Of a stretch of DNA of 64,000 bases, positions 41,643-56,600 are shown piece by piece. Below the pieces are notes generated by a model. That model worked only from the letters and a program-made list of their open reading frames with translations. It did no database searches and had not been told where the DNA came from. The position numbers and the translations under genes were made by a program. The stretch comes from Berghia stephanieae (taxonomy: Eukaryota; Mollusca; Gastropoda; Nudibranchia; Aeolidiidae), in the NCBI GenBank assembly GCA_034508935.3, contig CM067443.1, positions 106,197,515 to 106,261,514 of the forward strand, given 5' to 3'. Position 1 is the first letter of the stretch. The number at the start of each line of letters is the position of its first letter.

Positions 41643-44600
41643 GTATGTCAGACAGTCAATCAACTCAAAACAATAACAACGAATGAATGAAGAACGAATA
41701 ACAAGGTTCTTCACCGTGTGTCGTGAGCTGTACTCTCTTCTTTCGCTTATGCTTCACTCTTGACTTTTTAGCCGAGTGACTGAGACCCAACCGTTTTTAA
41801 CTTTCACACCGAATGGGGAAAGTGTGACTGTGACGAAAGAACCATGAGCGGTGTTGGTATTTAATTCCACTACACTGCACTTTTACGTGTTTATATGATT
41901 CTAGACTGGATTCGCGACTGTCATGCAAACTCTAGATTTCTCTAACTCTATCTGACGTCAGCGTCACTTTCACTTTCCTTTCATTATATTTTAAAAGAAC
42001 ACTTTAATGAGGCGGCACAAGAACCTGGTCAAAGTCGCCATTATTCAATAGATGAGATTGAGATGCACTGGTTTAATTTCAGCCATCTCGAATTATAATT
42101 AGAACCAAAAATACAATATCAAAGGTGGGAGAATCCGGTTATACTTAGAAACGGCGAGTTAATTTGGCATCTAACATTAGCAGATTATGTATCCACAAAA
42201 CTATACATATCCATTTATAACAGTGTTTGTGATGAAAACGTACTCGTTTTCCTATTTAGAAAAAAAACGTGTTTTTGGCCTGTATTTCTATTGTGTTTTA
42301 TGTAACTTTGATCAGGATTTACTGTGCCACAAGACACGTATTCCTAAGGAGTAGTGGTAGTTATATAGATCAAGCATAATTACCTGTTCCTCTCCATTCT
42401 TTTCCACCCTCTCTAGCACTAGCTATATTACAATCGCATCCATAGACTGAAAATTTTGTAAGTTAACAAAACAACCTCGCTCATCCCACTACCACCCAAT
42501 AAATATAACTGACTTCATATTACTTGTCTTTAGTGTTTTGTGATTATGTTCTGTTACTTTGAGAAAAACAATTGTTCGTACCACCCAATCTCCTATGTCA
42601 TCTTTCTCTCATCAGTTTCTCCATAGTTTGATAATAGCCATGTATTATTGATAAGATTCCCATGGTGGGCAGGAGGTCTGTGTCTCCTTTCCCCATATGT
42701 TTTCCTTTTCCACGTTGATTTCTTTGTTTTAGATTGAAATTGCTCAGTGTTTTCTCCTGGTCCTGGCAGAGGTCCTTAGCTGGGAGGGAGGCAGTCAAAT
42801 GTATAGTTTCTTTTATTTTTTTATTTTCCTTTGTAAAGCATCTCTCTTATGTGATACTGCCATTAGTTTTTAATAATTGTGCTTTGTAAGAATGTCAGTG
42901 TATCCTTCATAGCAGGATCTTTTGCCTGAGCCTGGATGCGACTTTTAGGCAATGATCAAAATGGGCACATTCATGGATTAGTTGTTGAATCTTCTGTTCC
43001 CTGTTTGAACCAAGTCTCCCTTCACTTACTTTTTCTTTGATGCTCGATATCTGCAACGTTCCCCCTATCATTTTCCTTTTTACTGGTAATGAAATGACCT
43101 AAAAATATCACAAGTGCCGTAAAACTACTTGCTAATAATAATTCCATTAAATATATAAGTGTATATGTTGTTAACATTTATCTCTACTGTGTCAAGGATT
43201 TATATCAAATTGAACTACTTTTACATTACTTTTCTCTGAATCTACAGCTTGACGATGGAGAAGATAAAAATGTTTCATCAGATTCAATTGGCAAGCCCAT
43301 GGCAGAGAGCACTCCTCAGAAAGATAGTGTACAAAATGGACAAAATGAAAATAATGCTGCGACTTGTCCAGCATCACCCTCAAATGTTCCCACTGGTCAG
43401 CTGGTTGACATCCCCTTATCAGAGGGTCCTGAATCTTCTCATTATGAGGTCAGAAAATTGAATTAAGAACATTTTCGTACAACTTTTTGAGTCGAGAAAT
43501 TATCTTTTATAAAAAACAAAATTATATCGCCACAATGTAAACCTTGTCAAATTATATTATATTAAACCTTGTCAAATTATACTGTATATATATATGCAAC
43601 AAAAACAAGTCAAATAAGTCAGCATGTCACCACTTACTTTATTGTAATTGAAGATTTGTGCATTTTTTTTTTCATTTTAAACATTCTTCTTTATATATTA
43701 TTAATGATTGCTTTCAGTGATGTTTAAATTAGTCCCTTAACTCCACTAAGTATTTTTTTGAAAATTCAAATATGGTACAATCAATGAATTTTATTTACTT
43801 TTGTCCAGACTGCATCTGATATCAGCTCTGTGAGAGGAGATGAAACACCTCGAGGTAATCGGTCTCGAACATCCTCTATAAGTTCCATGGCAAGTGAAAG
43901 CACATTTTTCCCATCTCTGCACATGTCACACAATTATTATGTGCCATCTGATGCTGAGAGTGAAATGGAGGAAAGTAGTGTCAACTTATCAGCGGTGTCC
44001 AAGGAGGAACTTTATGGATTTGTCAAGCGCTTTGAAAAGAGGGGATTGAAATATAAGACTAAATTCATGGAGGTACAATTTATTTTGCACTTTATAATAA
44101 TTTGTTTAATTGTGTGATAAATATTTTGTCAAAATGATGCTTTTTCTTTAATGTTGCCAATTTCTGCTCTTTTGTTTCCTTCCTTGCATCCACACATCTT
44201 TCATTTTAATTGATATTTATTCCCATTTCTTCAGAAAAAGATTTTATAAAAGCCCGATTTCAGTTTGTAAATTTTCTGGAGACTGCAGTTATCAAGGTTC
44301 ATAACAATATAACAGATGCACATGGATCCATCATAGCAAAATTCACAAATCCTTCATGAACCAAACATTAAATAAATGTATCGGCTATCTGAATCGTATT
44401 TAGTGCTCTGTTGAATGGTTTCTCTATTGGTAATTTCTGGTGGTAATGATACATTCGTGAATGGCCCTTAACAAAACAAACCAAATTTTATGTGTGTTGG
44501 TTTTTGCAAATGGTTGTATGCATTTTGATGCAGTGTTTCCTCTTGAGTTGGATTTGTTTAGTCTTTTTATGTTGTCTTGGATCTGAATGGCTGCGTTGAC

Positions 44601-47600
44601 AGATTTCTCAAATATTTCAATGCAGACTTCTTTGAGTCGGTTTTTGAGGGGTTTCAATTGAGGCTTTGAATGGCAGATGTTATACATCCCCATTCTTAAC
44701 ATGTTAGAAATCATAAAGTTGCTCCTTGGACTTTCTCACTCATATTTATGTCCTTCTGCGAATGAGGATCCTAAGCTACACTTTCATACGCTAAGATTGG
44801 TCTAATGATTGTGATATAGGCCTGCCTTTGGAATTTGATGAATATTCCTTCGCAGATAATCCAGCATTTTGGATGCTTTTGCAAATATGACAAAACAAAA
44901 CTAGACCATCTAGTCCACTAGGTATATTATCATTCCACTTTATGCTCCGCTAGAAGTGGATTTATTCACTGCCTACTGTGCCACAGATGAGTGAGAGGGG
45001 TGACAGTGTCTTGTCTTGTTGCGAGTCATCGAACACACGCTTCGTCTGTAATCAACTAAAATACACATGTGTCAGACCTGGCTGTTTCTCTCTATGGAGA
45101 AAGAGATAAAGTGAGTAAATGTGACTCATATATAAGGGAACAACACAAAACAAACATTTCGGCCCTTGGCCTTCGTCATGAGCTCTAGGTGCTTAGTAAT
45201 AGTAGCTGCCATCATAGTTATAGTTGTAGTAGTAGTAGTTGTAGTAGTATTAGTAGTTGTAATATTCGTTGTGATAGGGATGGTGTTAGTAATAGTAGTA
45301 ACTGCATTGCAAGCAGTATTAATTAATGACATTTTCCTTCATTTGTGCATTTTATGTTTTCAGTTGGCCTCAGCATACAAGGATATGATTCAGGAAAGAG
45401 AGAAATTAAAGGTAAGATAGCACAAAGATATAGAATTCAATTCAATCCTTTTAGTTGCAGCTTTGCTAAGCGAAGATAAATGGTACTATTTTTCCATTGT
45501 CTCATCTTTAAACCTTCCTCTTTAAACAGATACCAGGATGCTTCATGGAAACTTTGATAGAAGAGATGTTATATTTGTTTTTAGTGCTGTTGTCAATTTT
45601 GATCTATTGTTTTTAATTTGACTCAGATTTTATCTACAATAAATTTATCTGACATGTTTTTGAAATGATTGTTATATGACTGTAATTTTTGTTTAGTATT
45701 ACTTTAGCAATGTGTATTTTGTTTCCAAGTTTAATTTTGACTACCTATTTTCAGAACGTAATTCATTATCTGTAAAGTGCTTTGAGATGTTAGGTTCATG
45801 GAAGGTGATCGAGATTCAGAACTCTATTAGTTGACTTCTAGAGATTACCAAAGATTTTTTTTTTAAAAAGAACTCTTTGAACTTATTTTCAATTATATCT
45901 TCTACGAAGTCCACAATGGCACAGTGCCAAGACAGAGCCTTCCGCCGTATGTCAGAGCTACGAGAACAAATCCAGCTTGATCAACTAGCCAAACGGGATT
46001 TAGAGGAAAATTATCGCTTGTTGTTGGATGAAAAAGACGAATACATGAAAGTTCTCCAAACACAGGTAGTTACAAAATTTAAAGTTATATTATTCTACTA
46101 TAAAGACTAAATTAAAATAAGGAAAAAAGCATTTACAGTATGTTTTTAAAGCACAGTGCACATTGTGCTTAGTCTGAACTTCAATAACTTTGAATACACC
46201 TTTTTATAATTTCATTCTATTTCATTCAAAGTTATAAAAAAGAGGTTTCATGGATTTTCATGAATATCGTGTTATACATTAGTATTACATGCATCGTATA
46301 TTGATTTGATCATCTTTGGAGTACTGATAATGAGAGCGTTTATTGTGTTTGAAGTAAAACATAAGCTTTTTTAAAAAATAAAAATAGGGATAAGTCGAAA
46401 ATAAAAATAAAAAAGATAAAAAAAAGTACATTTGCAGTGACTGAAATCCTCCAATTTAAATTGTATTCCACCTGTATTCTAATTTTCAAGGCTGTATTCA
46501 ACAGTCTATGAATAGCAAATGGATGTTTACACATTAACTAAACTTTCATGAATTCTGTAAAATAATGTTGTTTTTTTAAAATAAAAATTGTCTTCTTTGA
46601 AGAAATCTTGAATCTCGGACAAACATTGAATCTGATTTGTACAAAGTGTGTAAACGAAATTGCCCTCTGAAGTTTGTTTTTTAGTTTTGTTTTGTTTTTC
46701 CCTCTTTAATTTTTATTTTTGAATTTTAACTTATTCATTTCATTTATTTATTTTTTTTAAAAAATAGAATAAGCTATTAAAAGAAGGCAAAGACATTCCT
46801 GAAGAGCTCCAAGCTAAAATAAGTAGCACAAAGGCCAAAGCAGAGGCAGCTCCTCCTCCCAGTACTCAAACTGCAAAGAATGCGATCTCCTCTTCAGAAG
46901 AGATAGACTTACTGAAGTCGAAGGTAATTTTATTATTTAATCAATAATAGTTTTCATGAAATGCCTGTTGCTCTTTGCAACTAATTCAACAAACTCAGAG
47001 ATATAATTTTGAAGTCATATGAGATTTGGACCTAATAGAATTTAATCCTTGGAATATGTCAGCAATGTTTGAGAAAAACATCTCATTTGCGAAGCTAAAC
47101 TACATTCTTTCTAGCTGTGATATCAAAATATTCACGGCAAGTACACAAGAAAAAAAATGATTCCTTTAGGATTCATATATTTTTTAATGCTCATTTGTTT
47201 TTCTTTCTTTGATCCAACTTAAGGAAACCATCTGCTGTCTAATGCAATGAATGCATAATGATGAAATATTCAAATTTGCTTTGAATAAACATCACTTCTA
47301 ATTGTCTTATCACTTTCCACTTTTGCATAATTGAGGCTTTTATACTTGGTGTTTATTTGATTTGTAAACACTTAATACCCATTGCTATTTCGTATAAATT
47401 TAATGGCATTTTATGAAGAGTCTCCTTATAAAATAAGAAGAATGGGATGTTGATATTATATAACTGTGCATCTGAAGTATAAGGTCAAGAAATATGACAA
47501 AAAATAACTTCATTTTTAAAATTATGCTCATAGCACATTTTTTTTTATAAATATAAAAATAATCAAGATTTACAAATAATATGGACATTTTGATATTTTC

Positions 47601-50600
47601 CCACAAACTATAACTATAATATGGAAAGTTGAATGAATGACAATGATATATTTAATTCAGTATCGGAAAATAGAGGTTAGAAATTATATCCTACAAAGAA
47701 ATGATTTGAAATACCTTAATTTATGAAGAAGAAATTAAACAAACCTTTTTCCAAATCAATGTTCTTTTTTTTTTTTTAATTTGCATCCATAGATCAATAG
47801 GCAAGATGGCTTGCTACAGAAATGTAAGGAAACCATCACAAACTACAAGGAAAAAGTCACACAATTGTCGACTGACAAGCAAGATCTCATAAAGAAGCTT
47901 GAAGCTGCTGGACAGGTGACATTACGTTTATCTCCACCCCTATAATGTGTCATCACTTGTACAGACCTGCCTATTGTTACGAAAAATTCGTAATACGAAT
48001 TTTCCATGAAAATCGGCCCCTGTTACGAATTTACAAATTTTTATCAGTTTGTTACGAATTTACCGTGATTTGCAAAATAATAATTTCATGAAAAAATGTG
48101 ATTTGAAAAAAGTACGATTTACTACACTAGGTCCTTGCAAGAGGGCAATGTAGAGGGACAATAGATTTCTGGATTTGTGTACATAGAGTAAATAGTATAT
48201 TAATTGATGTGTGTAGTAGCCTATATAAACAATATAAACAATAACCCTTCTAAAACCTCCATGTCCCCACCGTCAACTTGTGCATTGTTGATTCTACCTA
48301 CGCTTCTACAGCCGACATTGTTGCGTTCCATTTTTAGTACGTTTCGGTTTGTTACTAATTTTTTTCACTATGTTACTGAAAATTACAAAATTATGGCCCT
48401 CTTGTTACGAATTTTGGAAATTTCAGGTAGGCAGGTCTGTTTGTACAGCTTTTGCTACTATGCCCTGCTTTCATGTTTTACCACATGAAAATAAGCAAAA
48501 TGATTTTATTTATGAAATTTGTTTTATAACAACACGAATATTGCCATTAGCTTGGAACTTTGTTATTGAAGAAGAGAGAATAACCATATACCAATTATTG
48601 AAATCACAGTGGAATTTGCTTTTCTTTTGTTTTATGATACAGGGGGTCTCAGCCAACTCAATGCCAAGTGCTGACATAGCCAAGCTCCAATCTCAAATCA
48701 AAGAAGCTCGCAAGATAATTGAACAGCTAGAAACTGATCGTGAAGTCGCCATTGCTGGTGTAAAGCAACAGGTTTGAGGAATTCAAATTAATTTGTCCCT
48801 TTTTAGGTTAAACTGTTATTATTCCATTAATAGGGAGACAACACTTTGTCAAAGCAAATAAAATAGATGCATTCATTGACCATACAAAATCTTCCTTTAG
48901 AAAATTATGATCAAATAAAGGCCCAGAAAGAAATATGTTTTGAGAGGGAATTTATAAACTTGATCAAGCTCAACTGTAGATTAAATGTTGAATGATAGTA
49001 AAAATATACCAACAAAAATACAATTAGAACATGTCAGCAACTATGGTTCAATACAGAGACAAAAAGATTAACTAGCGAAAAGAAATGGTGGATAAAAAGA
49101 TAAATTCTTTTGACAAAGTTAAAGAAAATAAAAAATAAAAAATCATGCCAACAAGATTGTAAAAAAGTTAATTCAAATTATCTCAAAACTATGTTTGACA
49201 ATGAACCCCCCTTTTCCTTTTTTTTTTTTTTTTTTTCGGATATGCACATTTACAGTAATATTCAGCTGAGGTGATTAAGTTCGATTTATTCCAATTTTGG
49301 TTCAAAATCAAGAACATTACAACAATAATAAATCAACCTGTAATTTGTTGTGGGATGCAGACTAGTAAAGAAGTACTCTTTGATTTAATGTAATTTAGAA
49401 TTTTCTTCAGCATGCAATATAAATTATTTATTTTAATAACCAGGTTCATGAAGAAATGGAAAAGAAAGATGCAGAACTGGATCAAATGAGAAGCCAATTT
49501 TCTACATTTTCTGCTCTCAGGGATGAAAACACGCAGTTAAAGGTGGATGCTGAAAAGATGATGAATGAGATTGATGACCTGAAAGCTACAAGTAGGATTT
49601 CTCTTGGGGTTTTTTTTTTTTGTTGTTGGGTTTTTGTTATGTTGTGTTTTGTTTTTTGCTGTTTTTTGGGGGTTTTGATTTTGTTTGTTTGTTTTTTTGT
49701 TTTTATCCGATGCTCATTGAGTATAATCACGCAAGATCAACTCTAATTTAGATACAATTTCTTAGGGTTAAGATTTTATGTCAAGTTTGTGAGCTTTCAG
49801 ATTCTATAACATCTGCCACCGGCTTACAGGACCCCCAAATTTATATCCATCCAATATGATTGGTTTTTGATCCTCCCTAAGTAGGATCATGGAAGGGCCA
49901 GTAACATTGTCGTTCTAAGGGTGTCCATAAATCACCAAGGAACATTTCAGATAAAAAATATTTTATTTTCGACATAATACATGAAACAAAAAAGAAATGA
50001 ATGATTTTTTACCACTCTTTTGTTTTATGAAAGATTCACAAAGATGTATAGAGAGGGCTCGTATAATCTCAGAAACATTGGTATGTCTGTTTCTATTCAT
50101 TCTTTCTTTATTTTTCTTTCTTTCTCACTCTATTTCTTTGTCTATCTTCTTTTTTTTTTTTTTTTTTTTTTTTTTGTTGCTATTGCTTTGGGGATTTTTT
50201 TTTTTCTCTATCCCTGACCCCAAATTTAAAAGCTTGATTTTAGAAGCACAACTTTTCAAGCATAAAATCGTGGAAGTTTCATGAAAGTAAAGTATAGCCA
50301 TCTTAACTCTGATATCAGGAGAGTTTAGTGATCTTGATTATCGAGCAATATTTAATTTCAGATCAAGATCAGCTAACTAAAGCAAGAGAGATAATAAAGA
50401 AACTGAAAGAAGAGAAGAAGCAAGCAATGCAACAAGCAGAAGAAACAATTCGTAAAGCAGAGGCTAACATGGAGGAAGAAAAAGAGAAAATGATATCCGA
50501 ATTAAAAAGAGGCAAAGCTGAGGCGATAACAGTGATGCAGGTCAGTGAAACTCTTCTTATTCCTAAGCCTCAGTTTTGTGAATGAATTGCGTTGAAGAAA

Positions 50601-53600
50601 AACAGTGAAAACATTTGAGGCTCAATGATTTTTAATATATGTTGTAATCACTTGCCCATAATTAAGATATGAACTATTCATACATCCCCTCCCCTTTCCA
50701 TGTTTATATTCCTATAAGCGCATTTTCACGGGTTTTAGAATTTAAAAACTATATTTTCACAATACCTTTTGTCAATCATGTGACCTTTAATATAATATTC
50801 AGATATAATTTCTATATGTTGTTCTATTTAGGTTTAGTATGGTATTCAAATGAGTTTAAATGCTGTGAATATTTGTGTAAGTAAAAAAACTTTAATATAG
50901 ATTTGAAATTTATCTCATTCTGCAGGAACAAATGGAAAAGGATCATGCAGAAAAGTTGGCAAATGCTTTGGAGAAAAAGGACACAATCTGGAACGAGAAG
51001 ATGGCTTCTCTTGTCACAGTTCACCAAGAGGAAGTTTTGTCAAAGGTGAAATATTTACTTATCTGTTCTTTGACTAAAAGTTATTTGTTGGTGTTTTTTG
51101 TTAAACAATTTTTTTTTCCTTTTGAGGGTATTCAAGCTCTGAGTAGCCAACAATTTTTATTAATCAATTAATCAATTCTTAAGTCTCAGCTTTTTAAAAA
51201 TCGAAGCAAATCAATATTTTTTTTTAGATATTGTGTTAATATGATTTCAATTCTTTAGTCAGTAAAGCTTCAGATTGATATATTTCTTCAAATACAACCT
51301 CTGAGATTGATCAATTCTTGTACTGTAAGGGGTTCCTTATCATAACTGACTGACATTTTCAATTTATTCTTCCGCTCTTTTTTGTGGTCAAGTGGTATGA
51401 CACTCGTTTTCGGATCGGAAGGTCCTGAGTTCGAGCCTCGCTCGGCGCATAGTTGAGTCCTTGGAAAAGGCTCTTTACTCACATTCTCTCACCGTACTCA
51501 GGTGTAAAATGAGTACCTGGCCGTTAAACAGCATTGTCTCTGTCCGGGGAAAAATGTTTAGCGCCTTACAGGCGTCATGTCTTGTTCTACATGTTATGTG
51601 TTGCTGTTGGTCAGGGACCCCTTGTAAAGCGCTTTGAGCACATTCAGTGGATATTGCGCTATATAAAAGCTCAATTTAAAAAAAAAAAATTTTCCCTTTT
51701 TAAAAATTAAAAAAAAAAATTTGTTGAGCAGGAGAGAGACCGAGATCTGGCAGTCTCAACTATGCAAGATGAAGTCCAACAAAAGATTAAAGAGAAGGAG
51801 ACTGAGATGCGACTTGCCCTTGAGGAAAGAGAATTGCAAAAAATGGCCGCTGTTTCAGGAATGGATGAGCAAAAAGATGAGCTTCTGAGATTGATAGAAC
51901 AGTTAAAATCTGTAAGTCATAGTTTGTGATGACCAATTAAATTTTCTGGGTTTTTTAAATCTTTTGCCTCTTTAATTTTTTTATCCTTGTTTTTTTAAGC
52001 TTTGCAATTTAACAAATTCTCCTTCTCTGAACTAAATTTAAATTGTGCATTAAAAAAAAAAAAATTTTTTTTTGCACATTCAATATTGGTTGTGCAGGTT
52101 TTTGGTATAGTAGTATGACACTTACATTTGAACCGGTAGGTCACGGGTTAGAGTCCTACTCTGGGTGGTGTAAAGTTGAGTCCTTTGATAAGGCCCGTTA
52201 CCACATTCTCTCACTGCACTCAGGTGTAAAATAAGTACCTGGCTGATAAAAGCAATTTCTCCGTGAAAAAAACAATTGTAATAACACCTCACAGGCGTCA
52301 TTTTTTCCCTTTATGTTTAGTGTTGCTGTTGGCTTGGAACCCCTTGTTAATCACTTTTAGCACATTTATAGGATAATATTTGTTTTAATTTCAAGCTCAA
52401 GTCGATCCTCATTTCATTATCTCTCTTTTAGTCCTTACAGCCAAAAATGAAGTCAGTTCTCATTACCTGGAGGCTTTCAACTTCCTCATGGGAAATCAGC
52501 TCTCTAATATCTATTGTCCTATAGCTTTTTATCCCTGTCCTAGGATAAAGAATTAGCCTTGGTTGGGATCTTTTGCTGGAATGGGAATATCTTTAATTGA
52601 AAGGGCAACGATGTTTTATTTTCTTGTAATCTATTATCTGATGAAAAAACAAAGTTGCCTAGCAAGGGATAAACAAAGTAAAATTAATAAGTATATTTCC
52701 TGTAATCTTTGTATTTTTAACCTAATGATAAATTCTTATAGATATATTACGTGGAATGCTCGTGTCTGAGCATGTTGGACTTGTTGGATAGTATCAGTGA
52801 CAGATATATTGCTCTTTCGTTTCTACTTTAGTTCTTGTTTGACATTTCTCTTAAGTTTTTCTTGGGCATTTTTAAGAGCAGGTAAAATCTAGATCTATCA
52901 TTTTTTTGGCATGTGCTTATCCACTTTTTAAAACCTAAATCTGTTGCAAGCTCTGTTAAACTCCAAAAAAAAAAAATCCAGTATTAAATTAGAAATAAAA
53001 ACCTATCATCTAGCAATCCAGCATACTAATTATTTTTGTTTTTGTTTTTTTGTTTCAGGAAAAGATTGAGCAGGAAAATAATTTTATAAAATACCAAGAA
53101 GATTCAAATCAGAAAATTTCAGAACTCAAAGAAAAAGTTGTTTCCCTACAAGATGATCACCAAGTTGTTGTCACCCAGCTACAGTCTTCCCTTGATGCAT
53201 CTCTTCAAGATGAAAAAACAAAGATGAACTCTCAAAGAGATCAACAGCAAGATTTGCTGATTCAAAGGCATGCTGAGGAAATGCAGGCCTTAAAGACAAA
53301 ACATGATGAAGTTTTGCAAGTAATTTAACTTGACATTTTTTTCAATATAAAAATTCAGATTTAGATCTGTCAAATTTGTTTTAACAAGATTTGGATAAAT
53401 TCTTATTATAACGTTTTTTTTTTTATTATTAAAATTAATTTTGTCTGTCATTGTCATAAATATGTTATTTTTTTCTTTTACAAAACCCATAATCGCAGGA
53501 AATGTCAGCTGATGCAGAAAACTTACATAAAGCAGAAATGGAATCTTTGAAAATGGAGCATGACAGACTTTTGGATTCTATGAAAGTAGAACATGATCGA

Positions 53601-56600
53601 TTGCTTCTGGATACAAAGAACCGTTTGGATGAAGTTCAACAAATGCACTGTCAAACGGAGTCTAAGTTGTCTGAAGTTGAACAAGCTTTGTTATTGGCAC
53701 AGACCACCTTGGCATCAAAAGAAAAAGAGCATGAGCTACTGATGGAGGTAACCGCAGAAAAGAAATTTTGCTCTCAAAATTAAACCATTTCTTTAATTGA
53801 ACACTCTTTTACTTTTTTTTTTATGGGTGGTTACAAGTAAAAATTGATAACCTTTTAGTCTCCACATCATCTACATTTTTATTGGCACTGAAATGTTATA
53901 TGTGTGTCATTAGCGCTTAGAATCTTAAAAAAAAAAAAAACAATGTCGAAAAATTGCTAGTTTTCCCATACCATTCGTCACAACAGCTCATTTTGTAAGA
54001 TGATATGGATTACATAACTTCTATATTCATTTGTTCATGATTGGCAAAAAATATGTAATTTTCTTCATTAAGTCTAGTAGCGCGCAGGTCCAATATTGAG
54101 GACGAGCATAACTGAGTCAGTGGGGCGATGGTCCAGTATTGAGGACGAGTTGGCTTTGACGCCAAGCGCGCCAGTCCATTATTGAGGACAAGATCAACCC
54201 CGTTTATGAATGGAGTTGTTAACCTTTCTATATTTAGAAATGCAGTAAAAATTTAATTGATTCTGATTGGTCAATAATTTAGCTATGTCCTTCAACTTGT
54301 TGAAGGCAAGTTAGTGGCCTTTCAAGTCATAAACAAAGCCAACAAAGAGCCTCCTTCCCCCCCCCCCCTCCCCCCACCCCCATGCCCCTACCACGCTGTT
54401 TTGCATGCTCTGGTCATCTGTTACATCTCAAACAAAGGACACAAAGAAATAATGTTACCCACGTGTGTGTGTTTGTAGAAAATTCCTTTATTACATGTGT
54501 GCATATTACGTGGGCTCTTGGTGTGTATATGCGTGTGTTAGACGAAAACTAGGCTAATGTGTGTAGCAATAAGGTGTAAAGCCTTGCTCCCTCTCATTCC
54601 ACCACTCAATTATTCGTAATAGAAAGATGACTGTTTCAGGTTTCATAAATTCTTACTAAGTTTGCTCTCTCAATAAATATCTTATTTCCCTTTAAGAAAA
54701 TATAAAGGTTGTACCATAAATTATTGCTATTAGCTCAAAAAAGTATATTTTCTGGGATGGGTGTAAATATTGAAAAACTGCTAGGCGAGCTGCCATTGTT
54801 TCAACTGATCAGCTGTAGCAACTAGGCACTGTCCAGTGTAGCTTCCGGAATGCAAGGCCGCGTCACTTGAGTTAATGGCAATATCACCTTTTATGAAAAA
54901 AATTCAGAAAATTATTTCATTTGCAAATAAGGATGAACCAGGCTGTGAGATAAGGTAATTAAGTATAGAAGGGAAAAGGGTTCTAATTGAGTTATCTTTG
55001 CGGTGATAATTTAAAAAAATTTCTATACTTTAAAAGATTAAAGACAATTTGAAAGAAAAAAAGTTGTAAATTAAAAAGAAAGAAGTAATCAGGGATTACA
55101 TACAGATTAATTTCTGCCCACTTAGAACTGATTGTTATATTATAATAGTTGAGAAGTATACTAGAAATATAACAGTTATTTATGGTTTGAAACAACTAAG
55201 AACTAAAAATAATTACTATAACTATAGCTATCGACCTTCATCTTCTTATTGGTGTTAAACGTTCTGTTGAGAATGAATTGCACAGCTCAAAATGTTAAAC
55301 TCTAAAAAAAACAAGTGAACTTAATAAACGTTACCAAAAAAATATAATTGATGTAAAATATTCCATTATCTGAGTTTCATCACACTGGAAATTGCCTTAA
55401 TATTTCAATTTGCCCAAAAAATGGGGCATGATTTCTTTAAAAACATATTCTTTATCAAAATGTTTATATTAATAAAATGACACAATCCCAATAGTTTAGC
55501 AAAGGGACTGCTTAAGATCCCAGATCAATTCAGGGTTTTATGACCCATCTCTTTATCCAGCAGTATTTTGGGCAGCTGGTCCTAGTTTATCGAGTGGAGA
55601 ATATATTTGTGGCTTCTCCAAAAGGTAGCAAGCTAATGTGACTGTCCATTATTATTGCTTCAAAATCTGAGATAAATACCAGCTCCATGTCTTTGTGGTT
55701 TTCAAGGACTACTGACAGATGAAATGATTATATGAAAAGAAAAATAATGGCATCTTTTTTATTTTTCATCAAGAATTTTTTTTCTCTTATTTTTCAAGGA
55801 ATTACATAGTGCTATCAAAGGTAAAGAGAATGACAAAGACCAGTTACAAGTTCAAATCAAAGATTATTCTGACAAGTATGACAGTCTGAAGGTAGAACAT
55901 GAGGAAAATGCTACAAAGCTTTCTGCTCTCAGTGAAGAAAACAGTCGTCTAAAAGAGCAAGTAAGACTTTTTTGTGTTACTCAGAAATAGATAGATTGAA
56001 ATTATTTGTATTGATCCATTTTAGTCTTGATTTCGATTCTTCCACAACCCCATGCTGAAATTCAAAAAGTTTTAGTTAATTGTCATTTTTAAAGCAAATT
56101 GAAATGCAACGCTCCATTTTGAATTATGCTGTGAAAACTAAATGATACAAAACCTTAAACTCGTCTGTCATTCTTAAAAGTTCAGGTAAGTAATTTTACC
56201 TCTACACTATCAGCTCTTCCTCTTCCCAAAGTAAATTAGGAATCACTTGCGAAAGAGTCTGAAATGAGTGTCGCAAGAAGATCAGATATGAATGCACCAA
56301 ACCTTAATGAGAAATTGGGAATAAACAGTTTTGTGCAGTTTTTTTCATTGAATCTAGGTTTCTTTGTGCCTCATTTCAATGTTCTTGTCAATTTTTACTA
56401 TTGTGTTATCATTAAACTCAAGTTTTCATATAGATTTGTCATCTATATGAAAACATGAGTCTAATGTCACTGTCATATTTTTAAACATACCCGTTTAGTG
56501 AATTGGATGCATGATATAGATAATGTTAAACAAATTTTGAATCAATTTTGTGAATACTCATTACATTTTGACAGCATATCTTTTCACCATAAAGCCTCAG

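Noticed and set aside
48204-48777. Open frames over GOLGA4 intron 7 and exon 8 as a separate gene
   Set aside because: The part before 48643 is MITE sequence; only the exon 8 portion matches golgin-245.
51384-51450. tRNA gene call at the box A/box B region
   Set aside because: No acceptor stem or anticodon arm can be formed; it continues into a SINE tail and poly(A).
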